DNA of 64,000 nucleotides from Pseudomonadota bacterium (GCA_021792555.1 JAJYUL010000008.1:36120-100119); one strand, 5' to 3'. Shown: positions 1-9,115, counted from the first letter of the stretch. Program-made: numbers and translations. The notes: a model not told the origin generated them from the letters alone.

Positions 1-2333
1 CGGTTGATGGTCGCGGCCGTGGCGCTCGAGCCGGTGAACGCCACACCGGCGAGGGCCGGATGGGTGAGCGCGGTACGGCCGAAGAGCGGCCCGTCGGCCG
101 GCGTCAGCTGCAGCACCGCGCGCGGAATACCTGCCTCGTGCAGCACGCTCACCATGGCGTGCGCCACGAGCGGGGTGCTCGGGGCCGGCTTGGCGAGCAC
201 CGCGTTGCCGGCCATGAGGGCCGCGGTGATCTGGCCGGTGAAGATGGCGAGCGGGAAGTTCCACGGGCTGATGCAGGCGAAGACCCCGCGACCCTGCAGC
301 CACAGCTCGTTGCGCTCGCCCACCGGGCCCGGCAGCGTCTGCGCCGCGCCGAAGAGCCGGCGGCCCTGCTCGGCGTAGTAGCGGCAGAAATCGCTCGCCT
401 CGCGCACCTCGGAGAGGGCATCGGCGAGCGTGCGGCCAGCCTCGCGCACCAGCAGGCCGAGGAACAGCTCGCGGCGCTGCTCGAGCAGCTCCGCGGCGCG
501 CTCGAGGCACTCGGCCCGCTCGGCAGCGGGGCGGCGGTCCCAGGCCGGCTGGGCCTCGGCGGCCGCTTGCATCGCGGCGGTGATTTCCGCCTCGCTGGCA
601 TCGCGGCTCACCCCGACGGTCTCGCCGTCGGCCGGCGAGCGCACCGGCACATCGGGCGGGGCGAGCGCGCCGGCGGCGAGAATCGGCCCGCCGCTGTAGC
701 GGCGGCCGCGCGCGGCCGCGAGGCCCGCGCACAGCGCGGCGAGCTCCTGCGGATTGCCGAGGTCCGCCCCGCGCGAGTTGGCGCGCGAGCCGTACAGGCG
801 CGGCGGCTCGCGCACGCTCGAGGACCGCTCGGGGCTTTCGGGAAGGATCTGTCCCACGACGTGCTCCACGGGAATGCGTTTGTTGAGGAAGTGATGGACG
901 AATGAGGTGTTGGCGCCGTTCTCGAGCAGCCGGCGCACGAGGTAGGGCAGCAGCTCCTGGTGGGTGCCGACCGGGGCATAGACCCGCACCGGCGGCAGGT
1001 CCGGCCGCTCGGCGCGCACCACGCCATAGAGCGCCTGGCCCATGCCGTGCAGCCGCTGGTACTCGTAGCGCGCCCCCGGGGGGGCGAGCGCGGCCACCGC
1101 GGCGACGGTGAGCGCGTTGTGGGTGGCGAACTGCGGATAGAGGACGTCCTGCGCGGCGAACAGCCGCCGCACGCACACCAGATAGCTCGCATCCGTGACG
1201 GCCTTGGCCGTGTAGACCGGGAAGCTCGCCAGTCCCCGCTCCTGTGCGCGCTTGATCTCGGCGTCCCAGTAGGCGCCTTTCACGAGCCGCACGCTCATGC
1301 GCCGGCCCGTCGCGCGCGCGAGCGCCGCGACCCACTCGATCACGAGCGGCGCGCGCCGCCCGTAGGCCTGTACCGCCAGTCCCAGCCCCTCCCAGGGCAG
1401 GGTCTGCGGATCGCGCGCGAGCGCCTCGATGACATCGAGCGACAGGTCGAGCCGGTCGGCTTCCTCGGCGTCGATGGTCAGTCCGATGCCGGCGCGGCAG
1501 GCCGCGCGGGCGAGCTCCCGGGCCCGCGGCACGAGATGCTCGAGCACACGGGGCCGCTGGGTGAGCAGGTAGCGCGGCTCGAGCGCCGAGAGCTTCACCG
1601 AAATGCCGGACCGCGCGTACACCTCGCCGGCCGGCTGCCGGCCGAGCGCCTCGATGGCGCTGTGGTAGGCCTGAAAATAGCGCTCGGCGTCCGCGTCGGT
1701 GCGCGCGCCCTCGCCGAGCATGTCGAAGGAGCACAGCGCGAGCTCGGGGTGTTTCGCACCGCGCGCGAGCGCCGCCTCGATCGACTCCCCGACGATGAAT
1801 GCGTGACCCATCAGCCGCATGGCGCGGCGCATGATCCTGCGGGTTGCCGGCGCGAGCAGATGGCGCGGTGCGGGCGTCTCGCTGAGCAGTGCGCGCGCAT
1901 CGGGCAGCACTCGCCCCGCGGTGCGCAGCAGCGCCAGGCCCAGCCGCACCTTGAGGTTCGCATCCGTCCCCCCGGTGCGCAGCGCGGCGAGACGCTCGGC
2001 GATCAGACGATCCGCGCTCAGCGCATCGGGCGTGCGCAGCAGCGCCTCGGCGAGGCTCATCAGCGCCTTGCCTTCGGCGCTGTCGAGCGCGAACTGCCCG
2101 AGCAGGGATTCGACCAGTGAGCCGGCGCGCGCGTGCGCGCGCGCCGCGCCCACCCAGTGCATCGCCTGCGTGCGCGCGGCCTCGAGCGGCCGCTCGAGCG
2201 CCGAGAGCTCCTCGCGCAGCGCCGCGACCGCCGGCCCTTCCGGCCGCAGCGTCGCCGCGCGCATGCGCTCGCGCAAAGTCTCCAGATCGTCCCGATCCTG
2301 TGAAAGCGCCCGGTGGGCGGGCATCGCGGTCAT
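1..2333 (-). CDS. putA: Bifunctional proline dehydrogenase / P5C dehydrogenase PutA (N-terminal part, runs off the left edge)
   Basis: PutA oxidises proline to glutamate through an FAD proline dehydrogenase domain followed by an NAD-dependent P5C dehydrogenase domain. About 777 codons are visible. The N-terminal helical region carries the family signature GKALMSLAEALLRTPDA. The barrel domain has RLVKGAYWDAEIKRAQ, followed by a PVYTAKAVTDASY strand. An aldehyde dehydrogenase start then reads ISPWNFPLAIFTGQ and VAFTGSS before the sequence ends. The catalytic Cys of the second domain lies outside the window. The start is the ATG at 2333, with another in-frame ATG nine bases downstream and no clear Shine-Dalgarno. 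The divergent Lrp-type gene is probably its regulator. Whether it has a DNA-binding N-terminus is unclear, but none is obvious. Confidence 0.95.
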   Translation of the reverse strand, partial: MTAMPAHRALSQDRDDLETLRERMRAATLRPEGPAVAALREELSALERPLEAARTQAMHWVGAARAHARAGSLVESLLGQFALDSAEGKALMSLAEALLRTPDALSADRLIAERLAALRTGGTDANLKVRLGLALLRTAGRVLPDARALLSETPAPRHLLAPATRRIMRRAMRLMGHAFIVGESIEAALARGAKHPELALCSFDMLGEGARTDADAERYFQAYHSAIEALGRQPAGEVYARSGISVKLSALEPRYLLTQRPRVLEHLVPRARELARAACRAGIGLTIDAEEADRLDLSLDVIEALARDPQTLPWEGLGLAVQAYGRRAPLVIEWVAALARATGRRMSVRLVKGAYWDAEIKRAQERGLASFPVYTAKAVTDASYLVCVRRLFAAQDVLYPQFATHNALTVAAVAALAPPGARYEYQRLHGMGQALYGVVRAERPDLPPVRVYAPVGTHQELLPYLVRRLLENGANTSFVHHFLNKRIPVEHVVGQILPESPERSSSVREPPRLYGSRANSRGADLGNPQELAALCAGLAAARGRRYSGGPILAAGALAPPDVPVRSPADGETVGVSRDASEAEITAAMQAAAEAQPAWDRRPAAERAECLERAAELLEQRRELFLGLLVREAGRTLADALSEVREASDFCRYYAEQGRRLFGAAQTLPGPVGERNELWLQGRGVFACISPWNFPLAIFTGQITAALMAGNAVLAKPAPSTPLVAHAMVSVLHEAGIPRAVLQLTPADGPLFGRTALTHPALAGVAFTGSSATAATIN

Positions 2334-2432
2334 GCGGCACACGGAAATGGCTAGATGATTGTGCTCAGCGTATCCGCAGTGACAGAGAATATTTTTATAT
2401 TTTTGCGTCAATAAAAGTAAAATCGACTGGCT
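2334..2432. promoter_or_regulatory. AT-rich divergent promoter region between putA and the Lrp-type gene
   Basis: This 99-base gap separates two divergent genes. Positions about 2388-2423 are almost pure A/T (tatttttatatttttg and then aataaaagtaaaat), striking against a GC-rich background. Lrp-family regulators bind and bend A/T-rich DNA, so this probably holds the putA promoter and the regulator's binding sites. No exact operator can be assigned by eye. Confidence 0.5.
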
Positions 2433-2966
2433 ATGAGGCAAAAAGACGCTGTCGCGGGATTCCGCTCACTCGACCGCATCGACCGCAAGCTGCTGGTGCG
2501 GCTGCAGCAGGATGGGCGCGTGCCGGTCTCGCAGCTCGCGCGCGAGGTCAATCTCACGGTCACCCCGACGCTCGAGCGCATCCGCAGGCTCGAGGCGGCC
2601 GGCTTCATCAACGGGTATTTCGCGCACCTGAACGCGCGGCGGCTCGGGCTCGGCCTGCTGGTGTACGTGGAAGTCACGCTGGATCGCACCACGCCGGAGG
2701 CGTTCGAGCGCTTCAAGGAGATGGTGGCCGCCCACGATGAGATCATGGAGTGCCACATGGTCGCCGGCGGGTTCGATTACCTGCTGAAGGTGCGGGTGAA
2801 GGACATGGAGCGCTACCGCACGCTGCTCGGGGAGACCATCGCCAGCATCCGCGGCGTGCAGCAGACGCACAGCTACTTCGTCATGGAGGAAGTGAAGTCC
2901 ACGCACCGCATCGGCATCCCGGAGACGGCGCCCGCCGGTGAGGCCCGCGCGCCGCAGCGAGGTTGA
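2433..2966 (+). CDS. Lrp/AsnC-family transcriptional regulator, probable activator of putA
   Basis: The protein has 177 residues. An AsnC-type winged HTH occupies about residues 8-60 (LDRIDRKLLVRLQQDGRVPV onward, recognition helix around LTVTPTLERIRRLE). A RAM/Lrp effector-binding domain follows at about 70-150 (YVEVTLD, ECHMVAGGFDYLLKV). This is the usual layout of Lrp, AsnC and the PutR/BkdR activators. Its divergent placement next to putA matches the known arrangement in which an Lrp-type protein senses proline and activates putA. The C-terminal 20 residues are a short variable tail. Lrp itself or a branched-chain amino-acid regulator are alternatives, but the context favours a PutR-like role. 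Confidence 0.88.
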   Translation: MRQKDAVAGFRSLDRIDRKLLVRLQQDGRVPVSQLAREVNLTVTPTLERIRRLEAAGFINGYFAHLNARRLGLGLLVYVEVTLDRTTPEAFERFKEMVAAHDEIMECHMVAGGFDYLLKVRVKDMERYRTLLGETIASIRGVQQTHSYFVMEEVKSTHRIGIPETAPAGEARAPQRG

Positions 2967-3226
2967 GCGCGCACCGCAGTGACGCGCGCTGCGATCGCTC
3001 GCAGATGTTCTGAAGCGATCGGACGTTCACGTGCCGCACCGGCCGGTGCTCGCGCACGATCCTTGCGCGAGCGGCTGCGGTCAGACCGCGAATCGCCCGG
3101 CGGGCCGCCGGCCGAAGGCATCCTCTGCGCAGCGGGGTTCCATCGTGCGCCCTGCGGAGTCAGCCTGCGCCGACGGCGGCAAGCGGTCCGGGCGCCCCAT
3201 CGAGTGCGCGCGCCGGCACGAGCCGC

Positions 3227-4990
3227 TCACGGGGAGGCGCCGAGGCTCGCCTGCGGCAACTCGCCTTCCAACAGGGTGATGGCGCGCCGGCGCGCCGCAT
3301 CGGCATCGATGCGTCCGCTCGCCACGTCGGCCACCAGCCGCGCGTGCTCCCGATGGCGCAGTCCGGTGAGCGCCATGCCGAGATGGTGGGCGAGGTTGGC
3401 GAGCGCCGCGCGCACCTCGGGCGCGAATTGCTCGCCGTCGCGCGGTCGGCAGACGAGCGCGCCGAGCAGGGACTCGGCGACAGTCATGGGAAGCGCGAGC
3501 CCCTCCGCGCCGATGCGGTTGGCCTGTGCCGCGAGCGCCACCGGCTCGTGCGCCGCGCGCAGCGCGACGAACACCGGATCGTCGGCGTCCACCACCGCGG
3601 GCCAGGACTCATCGCTCGCGGCACGCCGGCGGTAGCTGCTCCCGGCGCGCTCGTAGATCGCGACCCCGGCGCACTGGGGCTTGAGGCGCTCGATGGCCAA
3701 CTCCAGCAGGTGCGCTTCGCGCTCCACGAACGGGCACTCGCGCGCGAGGCGCTCGAGGGCGAGCAGGGCCAGGCGCTGCGTGCGGAAGAACGCCTGCTCG
3801 ATCCAGCTCTCGAGCCGCCGGTGCAGCGGGCTCAGCACCAGCGCCAGCACGAGTGCAGCGAGCGCCTGCAGCGCCCAGCCCACCCGGTCGCTGATGGCGA
3901 ACTGATGCAGCGCCTGCTCGAGAATGGAGAACGTGCCGAACACGAGCGCGGTGAGCAGGCCGAACACCAGCGCCCGGTCGACGACGAACCCCACATCGAT
4001 CAGCCGCGTGCGCAGGACCGCGTAGAGATACCCGAGCAGCGCTATGCCCTGCAGCACGGTAACGACTTGGTTCATGTCCGCTTGCCAGGTTCGCGGGGTG
4101 AGGAACTGCAGCAGATTGCTCCCGAACAGCAGAACCGTGCTCCACAACACCCAGCGGATGCGCAGCCGGCCCTCATGCGCCGCGAAGCGGTAGCCGGCGA
4201 GCAGCACGGACAGCGTCAGGGCGCAGAATGCGGCGAACAGGGTCAGATCGATCGCGCTGTGGCTTGCGGCCAGGAGCGTCGAGCCGGTACGAATGAGCAC
4301 GGTGTAGGTAGCCTCTGCCGAGCCAAGCATGGCCAGCGCCACGAGCGCGATGCCGACGCGCGCCGCCGTGCGCCAGCGCGAGGGAAGGCTTGCGCCGGCC
4401 AGGCCGTCGGCCATGATGAACATCGCCAGTGTGAGTGCGAACTCACCGGCGAGGAGGCGTGTCTGGTGCAGCCAGAATGCCCAGCCTGCCGGCACGGGCA
4501 GCTGCAGCGGTCCGGCGGCGAGCAGCGCGAGCATGAACACCGCCGACAGTCCCCAGGCGGACCAGTCTCTCCCGCGCCACAGGGTCAACATCGCGATGGC
4601 GAACATCACGACCTGGAAGGCCAGAAACTCCACGCGCTGCAGCGTCGACATCCTGTCGGGCACGGCCGCTACCGGCCGCTCGGCGAGCTTGCCCTCGCGG
4701 ATGACCGCAAGCGTGAGCGTGGTGCCGGGCGGAACGTCGTGACGGTCGAACAGCGCGGCGCGCTCGGTGGGGCTGAGGCGATGGATGGGGATGATGTCGC
4801 CCGCGCGCAGGCCCTGCGGCAGCGGCGACTGTTGCCTCGCGTGGACCACGTACAGACCGTCGCGCAGGTACACGAGCCGGGCGGGAAAATCCGCTCCCGG
4901 CGCGATCCCCAGAGCGATCGCCGAGCTGGCCGCGAGGCTGCCGAGCGCGAACAGGGTCAACACCAACCGCACACCGAGGACGCGTGACAT
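3227..4990 (-). CDS. Orphan membrane sensor-like protein: PDZ-like segment, multiple TM helices, GAF-like domain, no kinase
   Basis: The protein has 587 residues. The start is the ATG at 4990, preceded by GGGGGAG at good spacing; an upstream in-frame ATG at 5020 lacks one. An N-terminal TM helix is followed by a periplasmic PDZ-like stretch (GLRAGDIIPIHRLSP, then GTTLTLAVIREGK). About eight hydrophobic helices follow between residues 120 and 390. The C-terminal 200 residues are soluble and look GAF-like. No histidine-kinase H-box, ATPase or GGDEF motif is present. The layout resembles sensor modules of two-component kinases without the catalytic half. It stands alone between the Lrp gene and nbaC, with about 260 bases of featureless sequence on its downstream side. 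Function is unknown. Confidence 0.75.
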   Translation of the reverse strand: MSRVLGVRLVLTLFALGSLAASSAIALGIAPGADFPARLVYLRDGLYVVHARQQSPLPQGLRAGDIIPIHRLSPTERAALFDRHDVPPGTTLTLAVIREGKLAERPVAAVPDRMSTLQRVEFLAFQVVMFAIAMLTLWRGRDWSAWGLSAVFMLALLAAGPLQLPVPAGWAFWLHQTRLLAGEFALTLAMFIMADGLAGASLPSRWRTAARVGIALVALAMLGSAEATYTVLIRTGSTLLAASHSAIDLTLFAAFCALTLSVLLAGYRFAAHEGRLRIRWVLWSTVLLFGSNLLQFLTPRTWQADMNQVVTVLQGIALLGYLYAVLRTRLIDVGFVVDRALVFGLLTALVFGTFSILEQALHQFAISDRVGWALQALAALVLALVLSPLHRRLESWIEQAFFRTQRLALLALERLARECPFVEREAHLLELAIERLKPQCAGVAIYERAGSSYRRRAASDESWPAVVDADDPVFVALRAAHEPVALAAQANRIGAEGLALPMTVAESLLGALVCRPRDGEQFAPEVRAALANLAHHLGMALTGLRHREHARLVADVASGRIDADAARRRAITLLEGELPQASLGASP

Positions 4991-5077
4991 CACGATCTCC
5001 CCCGCGGCCGTTGCGGCCACCGATGGGCGAGTGTAAGGAAAACCCGCCGGAGGCGGAAGGTTTGTGCGGCGCGTCCG

Positions 5078-5587
5078 TCAGCGCTCGAGCACGGTGCCGC
5101 AGTGCTTGCAGGTGCGCGCCGCGCGGTTGGCGTAGAAGCGCTCGAACACCGGCGGCAGCTCGGCCTCGATGTCGGTGAGCTCGATGAAGGTCTCGTGCAG
5201 CAGGTGCGCGCAGCGCGGACAGTACCACTGGAACCCGTCGCGCTCCCCGGGGCGGCGCCTGCGCTCGATCACGAGCCCGACCGTCGCGGCGGGGCGCTGC
5301 GGGGAGTGCGGCATCAGGGCCGGCAGCAGCAGCATCTCGCCCGCACGGATCGGCATCTCGATGCAGCGGCCCTCCTGCATGGTCCTCAGCACGATGTCGC
5401 CCTCGAGCTGGTAGAACAGCTCCTGGCCCGGATCGACGTGGAAGTCCTTTCGGGTGTTGGGGCCGCCCACCACCATGATGATGAAATCCCCGTCGGCGAA
5501 CACGCGCCGGTTGCCGACCGGCGGCTTCAGCAGGTGCCGGTTCTGCTCGATCCACTGTTGGAAGTTGAGCGCGTGCAAGGGTTCCAT
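5078..5587 (-). CDS. nbaC: 3-hydroxyanthranilate 3,4-dioxygenase
   Basis: This cytosolic non-haem iron dioxygenase opens 3-hydroxyanthranilate to the precursor of quinolinate, in the kynurenine route to NAD or in tryptophan or nitrobenzoate degradation. The 169-residue cupin has metal ligands His50 and Glu56 (HVDPGQE) and His94 (MPHSPQRP). A C-terminal rubredoxin-like site is formed by Cys123/Cys126 and Cys160/Cys163, as in bacterial members. GAGGAG precedes the ATG. It lies 76 bases past apaH's stop side of the run, only 11 bases upstream of nothing else related, so no other kynurenine-pathway gene is visible. It may be transcribed with the apaH operon. Confidence 0.93.
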   Translation of the reverse strand: MEPLHALNFQQWIEQNRHLLKPPVGNRRVFADGDFIIMVVGGPNTRKDFHVDPGQELFYQLEGDIVLRTMQEGRCIEMPIRAGEMLLLPALMPHSPQRPAATVGLVIERRRRPGERDGFQWYCPRCAHLLHETFIELTDIEAELPPVFERFYANRAARTCKHCGTVLER

Positions 5588-5598
5588 GGCGGATCTCC

Positions 5599-6417
5599 TC
5601 AGGGCTCGATGGACTGATAGCCGCGCGAGGGCACGGCGACCGTGCGGCCGGTGTCCAGATCGAGCGCGGTGAGCGCCCCGCCCCACACGCAGCCGGTGTC
5701 GAGCGCGGCGAGATTCTCGCGCAGCACCAGCCCGAGCGCCGACCAGTGCCCGAACACGATGCGCACGTCCCGCGAGAGCGGCCGGTCGGCCTCGAACCAC
5801 GGCCGCCACAGCGGGTCGTTCTCGGGCGGCTTGCCCTTCAGGGCGAGATTGACGCGCCCGTCGGCCGAGCACAGCCGCATGCGCGTCAGCACGTTGATGA
5901 TGAAGCGCAGCCGGTCCATGCCGCTCAGCGTCTCGGACCAGCGGTCCGGCTGATCCCCGTACATGTGCTCGAACAGCTCCGCGCGCCCGGTGCGCAGCTC
6001 GGCTTCGACCTCGCGCGCATACGCGAGGGCGGCCTCGGCGCTCCACTGCGGCACGATGCCGGCATGCACGATCAGGTCGCCGGCCTCCCGGTGCGCGAGC
6101 GGCCGGTGGCTCAGCCACTCGATCAGGCGCTCCCGGTCCTTCGCGGCGAGCACCTCCTCGAGCGTGTCGGAGCGGCGCGCCCGGCGCCGCCCGCAGGCCA
6201 CGGCGAGCAGGTGCAGATCGTGATTGCCGAGCACCGTCTCGGCGTTCGCCTCGAGCGCGCGCACGAAGCGCAGCACCTCGAGCGAGCGCGGTCCGCGGTT
6301 GACCAGGTCGCCGACGAACCACAGCCGGTCGCGGTCGGCCGAGAAGCGCACGCGCTGAAGCAGCGCGCGCAGTTCCTCGTAACAGCCCTGGACGTCGCCG
6401 ATGGCGAAGCGGCTCAA
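5599..6417 (-). CDS. apaH: Symmetrical bis(5'-nucleosyl)-tetraphosphatase
   Basis: ApaH cleaves Ap4A to two ADP and also decaps Np4-capped RNA. The 272-residue protein carries the metallophosphatase motifs [10 protein letters not shown] near the N-terminus, [12 protein letters not shown], and later HAG and FGHW. It must start at the TTG at 6417 ([11 protein letters not shown]), because the phosphatase motif begins only seven residues later. That TTG overlaps the apaG stop as TTGA, implying translational coupling. The length fits the family. It is the last gene of the lptD-surA-pdxA-rsmA-(usp)-apaG run. The TTG start in a tight overlap probably lowers expression relative to apaG. Confidence 0.96.
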   Translation of the reverse strand: MSRFAIGDVQGCYEELRALLQRVRFSADRDRLWFVGDLVNRGPRSLEVLRFVRALEANAETVLGNHDLHLLAVACGRRRARRSDTLEEVLAAKDRERLIEWLSHRPLAHREAGDLIVHAGIVPQWSAEAALAYAREVEAELRTGRAELFEHMYGDQPDRWSETLSGMDRLRFIINVLTRMRLCSADGRVNLALKGKPPENDPLWRPWFEADRPLSRDVRIVFGHWSALGLVLRENLAALDTGCVWGGALTALDLDTGRTVAVPSRGYQSIEP

Positions 6418-6791
6418 TGCAGGATCCCGGGCATGGCGAGCCGGAACAGCGGGATCGGCGCATCGAAGTGCTCTCCCTCGGCGTCGATCATCTGGTAGCT
6501 GCCCTGCATGGTGCCCACGGGAGTCTCGAGCACCGCGCCGCTCGAGTAGCGAAAGCCCTGGCCGGGCTCGAGCCGCGGCTGTTCGCCGACGACCCCCTCG
6601 CCGCGCACTTCCTTCACCCCGCCGTTGGCGTCGGTGATGATCCAGTGCCGCTTCAGCAGCGTCGCCGGCAGCCCGCCCTCGTTGCGGATGGTGATGGTGT
6701 AGGCGAACACGTAGCGCTGTTCGCGGGGGTCTGACTGCTCGCCGAGGTAGCTGGTCTCGACGTCGATGCGGATTTTGTGCGGCGCGCTCAT
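6414..6791 (-). CDS. apaG: ApaG (Co2+/Mg2+ efflux-associated, FN3-like) protein
   Basis: This 125-residue single-domain protein has an immunoglobulin/FN3-like fold. Family hallmarks are [37 protein letters not shown] and [11 protein letters not shown]. The biochemical role is unsettled: it is linked genetically to cobalt resistance and may bind nucleotides or pyrophosphate. The neighbour apaH overlaps its stop codon by four bases. In the usual gammaproteobacterial order rsmA directly precedes apaG; here a universal stress protein gene lies between them. Confidence 0.95.
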   Translation of the reverse strand: MSAPHKIRIDVETSYLGEQSDPREQRYVFAYTITIRNEGGLPATLLKRHWIITDANGGVKEVRGEGVVGEQPRLEPGQGFRYSSGAVLETPVGTMQGSYQMIDAEGEHFDAPIPLFRLAMPGILH

Positions 6792-6842
6792 ACGCGGGCA
6801 TTTTACCGGGGCGCGGGCGGGCCCGCGATGCGCGCGGACGCT

Positions 6843-7304
6843 TCAGCTCTGCGCCGGCGCGGCGGGGCGCCTCACGCGCACCGCGAGCACGTCGCAGGGC
6901 GCGGCGTGCAGCACCGTATCCTCGGTGAAATTGATCAGAATCGACATGCCGTGCCGCTCGCGGCTGCCGAGCACGATCAGGTCGGCCTGCCGCTTGCGCG
7001 CGATGCGCACGATCTCGGCCTTGACGTTGCCGCTCTCGACCCAGCACGGCGCGCCCGCGCAGCCGAGCTGTCCGGCGAGCTTCGCAAGCCGTGCGCGCGC
7101 CTGCTCGAGCAGCTCATCCTCGATGCGCGCGGTGACCATGAGGGTCTCGGACATCGGCTCGACCGCGAGCAGCTCCACCACGTGCAGCAGCTCGATCTCG
7201 GCACCCAGGCGCCCGGCGAGCGCCGCGGCGTGCCGTCCGATCTGCAGGCTGTCCTCCTTGAGATCGAGCACGACCAGGATACGACGGTACGACTCGCCGC
7301 TCAT
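6843..7304 (-). CDS. Universal stress protein (UspA-like)
   Basis: This 153-residue single Usp domain starts RRILVVLDLKEDS. It has a HVVELLAVEP segment and ends with ADLIVLGSRERHG and PCDVLAVRV. The ATP-binding signature G-x2-G-x9-G-S/T is not present after LGSRERHG, so it resembles E. coli UspA (non-ATP-binding) rather than MJ0577-type proteins. It lies 15 bases downstream of rsmA's stop side and 51 bases before apaG, apparently inserted in the conserved rsmA-apaG junction and probably co-transcribed. The specific stress role is unknown. Confidence 0.9.
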   Translation of the reverse strand: MSGESYRRILVVLDLKEDSLQIGRHAAALAGRLGAEIELLHVVELLAVEPMSETLMVTARIEDELLEQARARLAKLAGQLGCAGAPCWVESGNVKAEIVRIARKRQADLIVLGSRERHGMSILINFTEDTVLHAAPCDVLAVRVRRPAAPAQS

Positions 7305-7319
7305 GGCCGACAGCCTAGC

Positions 7320-8141
7320 TCAATTCTCGGCTCCGGACAGCCCGGCGAGCGCGTTGAAGGTCTCCGGCGCCACCGTTTCGGGGCGGGCCCCCGGGTCGAC
7401 CCCGCACTGCTCGATCTGCGCGGCCGTGACCAGGCCGCGCAGCGCATTGCGCAGGGTCTTCCTGCGGTGCGCGAAGGCGGCGGCCACCACCCGGGCAAAG
7501 CCCGGGTGGAGCGGGAAGCGCGGCGCCGGATGCACCGTGAGCCGGGCCACGGCCGACCAGACCCGCGGCGGCGGCTGGAAGGCGCCCGGGCCGACCTCGA
7601 AGAGCGGCTCGACCTGCACCCAGGGGGCGAGCATCACGCTCAGGCGTCCGTAGGCCGAGTCGCCCGGCGCGGCGGCCATGCGCTCGATGACCTCGCGCTG
7701 CAGCATCACGTGCAGGTCGATGATCGAGGGGGCGCTTGCGAGCAGATGGAACAGCAGCGGCGTGGAGATGTTGTACGGCAGATTGCCCACCACGCGCAGC
7801 CGGCCGCGCGCGGCGGCGAGCGCGGCGAAGTCGAAGCGCAGCGCATCGCGCTCGTGCAGCGTGAAGCGGGGCTCGCCGGCAAAGCGCTCGCGCAGCAGCG
7901 CGGCGAGCTCGCGGTCGATCTCCACCGCATCGAGGGAGCGGCACGGGGAGCGAAGCAGGCAGGCGGTGAGCGCGCCGCGCCCCGGCCCGATCTCGACCAG
8001 GGCGTCCTCGCCGCGCGGCGCCACGGCCGTGACGATGCGCTCGAGCACCGCCGGGTCATGCAGGAAGTGCTGGCCGAAGCGCTTGCGGGGCGCCGGCAGG
8101 GGCGCCGGGCGCGCCCCGGGCTGGGCAGGCCGGCGTCTCAC
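7320..8141 (-). CDS. rsmA: 16S rRNA (A1518/A1519-N6,N6) dimethyltransferase
   Basis: RsmA/KsgA dimethylates two adjacent adenines in the 3' hairpin of 16S rRNA during small-subunit maturation. The 273-residue protein contains KRFGQHFLHD, the SAM motif VEIGPGRGALT, the catalytic NLPYNIS and a C-terminal helical domain (AFAHRRKTLRNAL). The start is a GTG at 8141 that overlaps the pdxA stop as GTGA. The first 18 residues are a short Pro/Arg-rich extension. The gene order surA-pdxA-rsmA is the standard one. Confidence 0.97.
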   Translation of the reverse strand: MRRRPAQPGARPAPLPAPRKRFGQHFLHDPAVLERIVTAVAPRGEDALVEIGPGRGALTACLLRSPCRSLDAVEIDRELAALLRERFAGEPRFTLHERDALRFDFAALAAARGRLRVVGNLPYNISTPLLFHLLASAPSIIDLHVMLQREVIERMAAAPGDSAYGRLSVMLAPWVQVEPLFEVGPGAFQPPPRVWSAVARLTVHPAPRFPLHPGFARVVAAAFAHRRKTLRNALRGLVTAAQIEQCGVDPGARPETVAPETFNALAGLSGAEN

Positions 8142-9115
8142 ACGCGGCGGCGGGCGAGCGTGATCGCCAGCTCGAGGGCCGCCATCAGGCTGCCGGAGTC
8201 CGCCCGCCCGGTCCCGGCGAGCTCGAGGGCCGTGCCGTGGTCGACCGAGGTGCGCAGAATCGGCAGCCCCAGCGTCACGTTGACCGCGTTGCCGAAGCCC
8301 GCGTGCTTCACGACCGGCAGGCCCTGGTCGTGGTACATGGCGAGCACCGCGTCATAGTTCGCGAGCACGCGCGGCACGAACACGGTGTCCGCCGGGAGCG
8401 GCCCGGCCACGTCGATCCCGCCGGCGCGCAGCGTCTGGAGCGCCGGCCCGATCACGCGGATCTCCTCATCGCCGAGATGCCCGCCTTCCCCGGCGTGGGG
8501 GTTCAGGCCGCAGACCGCGATACGCGGCCGGGCCAAGCCCCACCAGCGCTTCAGATCCCGCTCGAGGATCGTGACGGTCCGGCAGAGCGACTCGCGGCTG
8601 ATCGCGCCGCTCACGCGCGCGAGCGGCAGATGCGTGGTGGCGAGCGCAACGCGCAGCGAGCCGGTGACGAGCATCATGACCGGCGAGGCGCCGGTGCGCT
8701 CGGCGAAGAACTCGGTGTGGCCGGTGAAGGGCATGCCGGCATCGTTGATCACGCCTTTATGCACCGGCGCGGTGACGATGGCCGCGAACTCCCCGGACAG
8801 CGCGCCTGAGCAGGCCCGCTCGAGCAGGCCGGTCACGTAGCGCGCATTGCGCACCTCGAGGCGGCCGGCGACGCTCGGGACCTCGAGCGCGTGATGCTCC
8901 ACGGTGAGGTGGCCGGGCTCGTGGGGGCAGGCGGCGCCCGGCTCGTAGGCGTGCAGGCTCACCGGCCAGCCGAGCGCGCGGGCGCGCTCGGCGAGCAGCT
9001 CGCGGTCCGCGAGGCAGATGAGCTCGCACTCGAGCCGCCGCGCGGCCGCCGCCAGGCACAGCTCGGGGCCGACGCCGGCCGGTTCGCCCGAGGTGAGCAC
9101 GATCCGCGGCGCCAT
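8138..9115 (-). CDS. pdxA: 4-hydroxythreonine-4-phosphate dehydrogenase
   Basis: PdxA oxidises 4-phosphohydroxy-threonine, feeding pyridoxal phosphate synthesis with PdxJ. The 325-residue protein has the N-terminal LTSGEPAGVGPEL, TAPVHKGVINDAG, FTGHTEFFAE, the metal-binding AMYHDQGLPVVKHAGFG and the terminal RTSVDHGTALELAG. The length is typical. It lies 14 bases after surA's stop and overlaps rsmA's GTG start by four bases, so it sits in the middle of a co-transcribed run. A terephthalate-pathway PdxA2 paralogue is unlikely given the conserved neighbours. Confidence 0.97.
   Translation of the reverse strand: MAPRIVLTSGEPAGVGPELCLAAAARRLECELICLADRELLAERARALGWPVSLHAYEPGAACPHEPGHLTVEHHALEVPSVAGRLEVRNARYVTGLLERACSGALSGEFAAIVTAPVHKGVINDAGMPFTGHTEFFAERTGASPVMMLVTGSLRVALATTHLPLARVSGAISRESLCRTVTILERDLKRWWGLARPRIAVCGLNPHAGEGGHLGDEEIRVIGPALQTLRAGGIDVAGPLPADTVFVPRVLANYDAVLAMYHDQGLPVVKHAGFGNAVNVTLGLPILRTSVDHGTALELAGTGRADSGSLMAALELAITLARRRV

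Noticed and set aside
960..2120. Long plus-strand frame opposite putA
   Set aside because: PutA motifs are clear on the minus strand; this frame has shadow composition rich in Arg, Ala and Gly.
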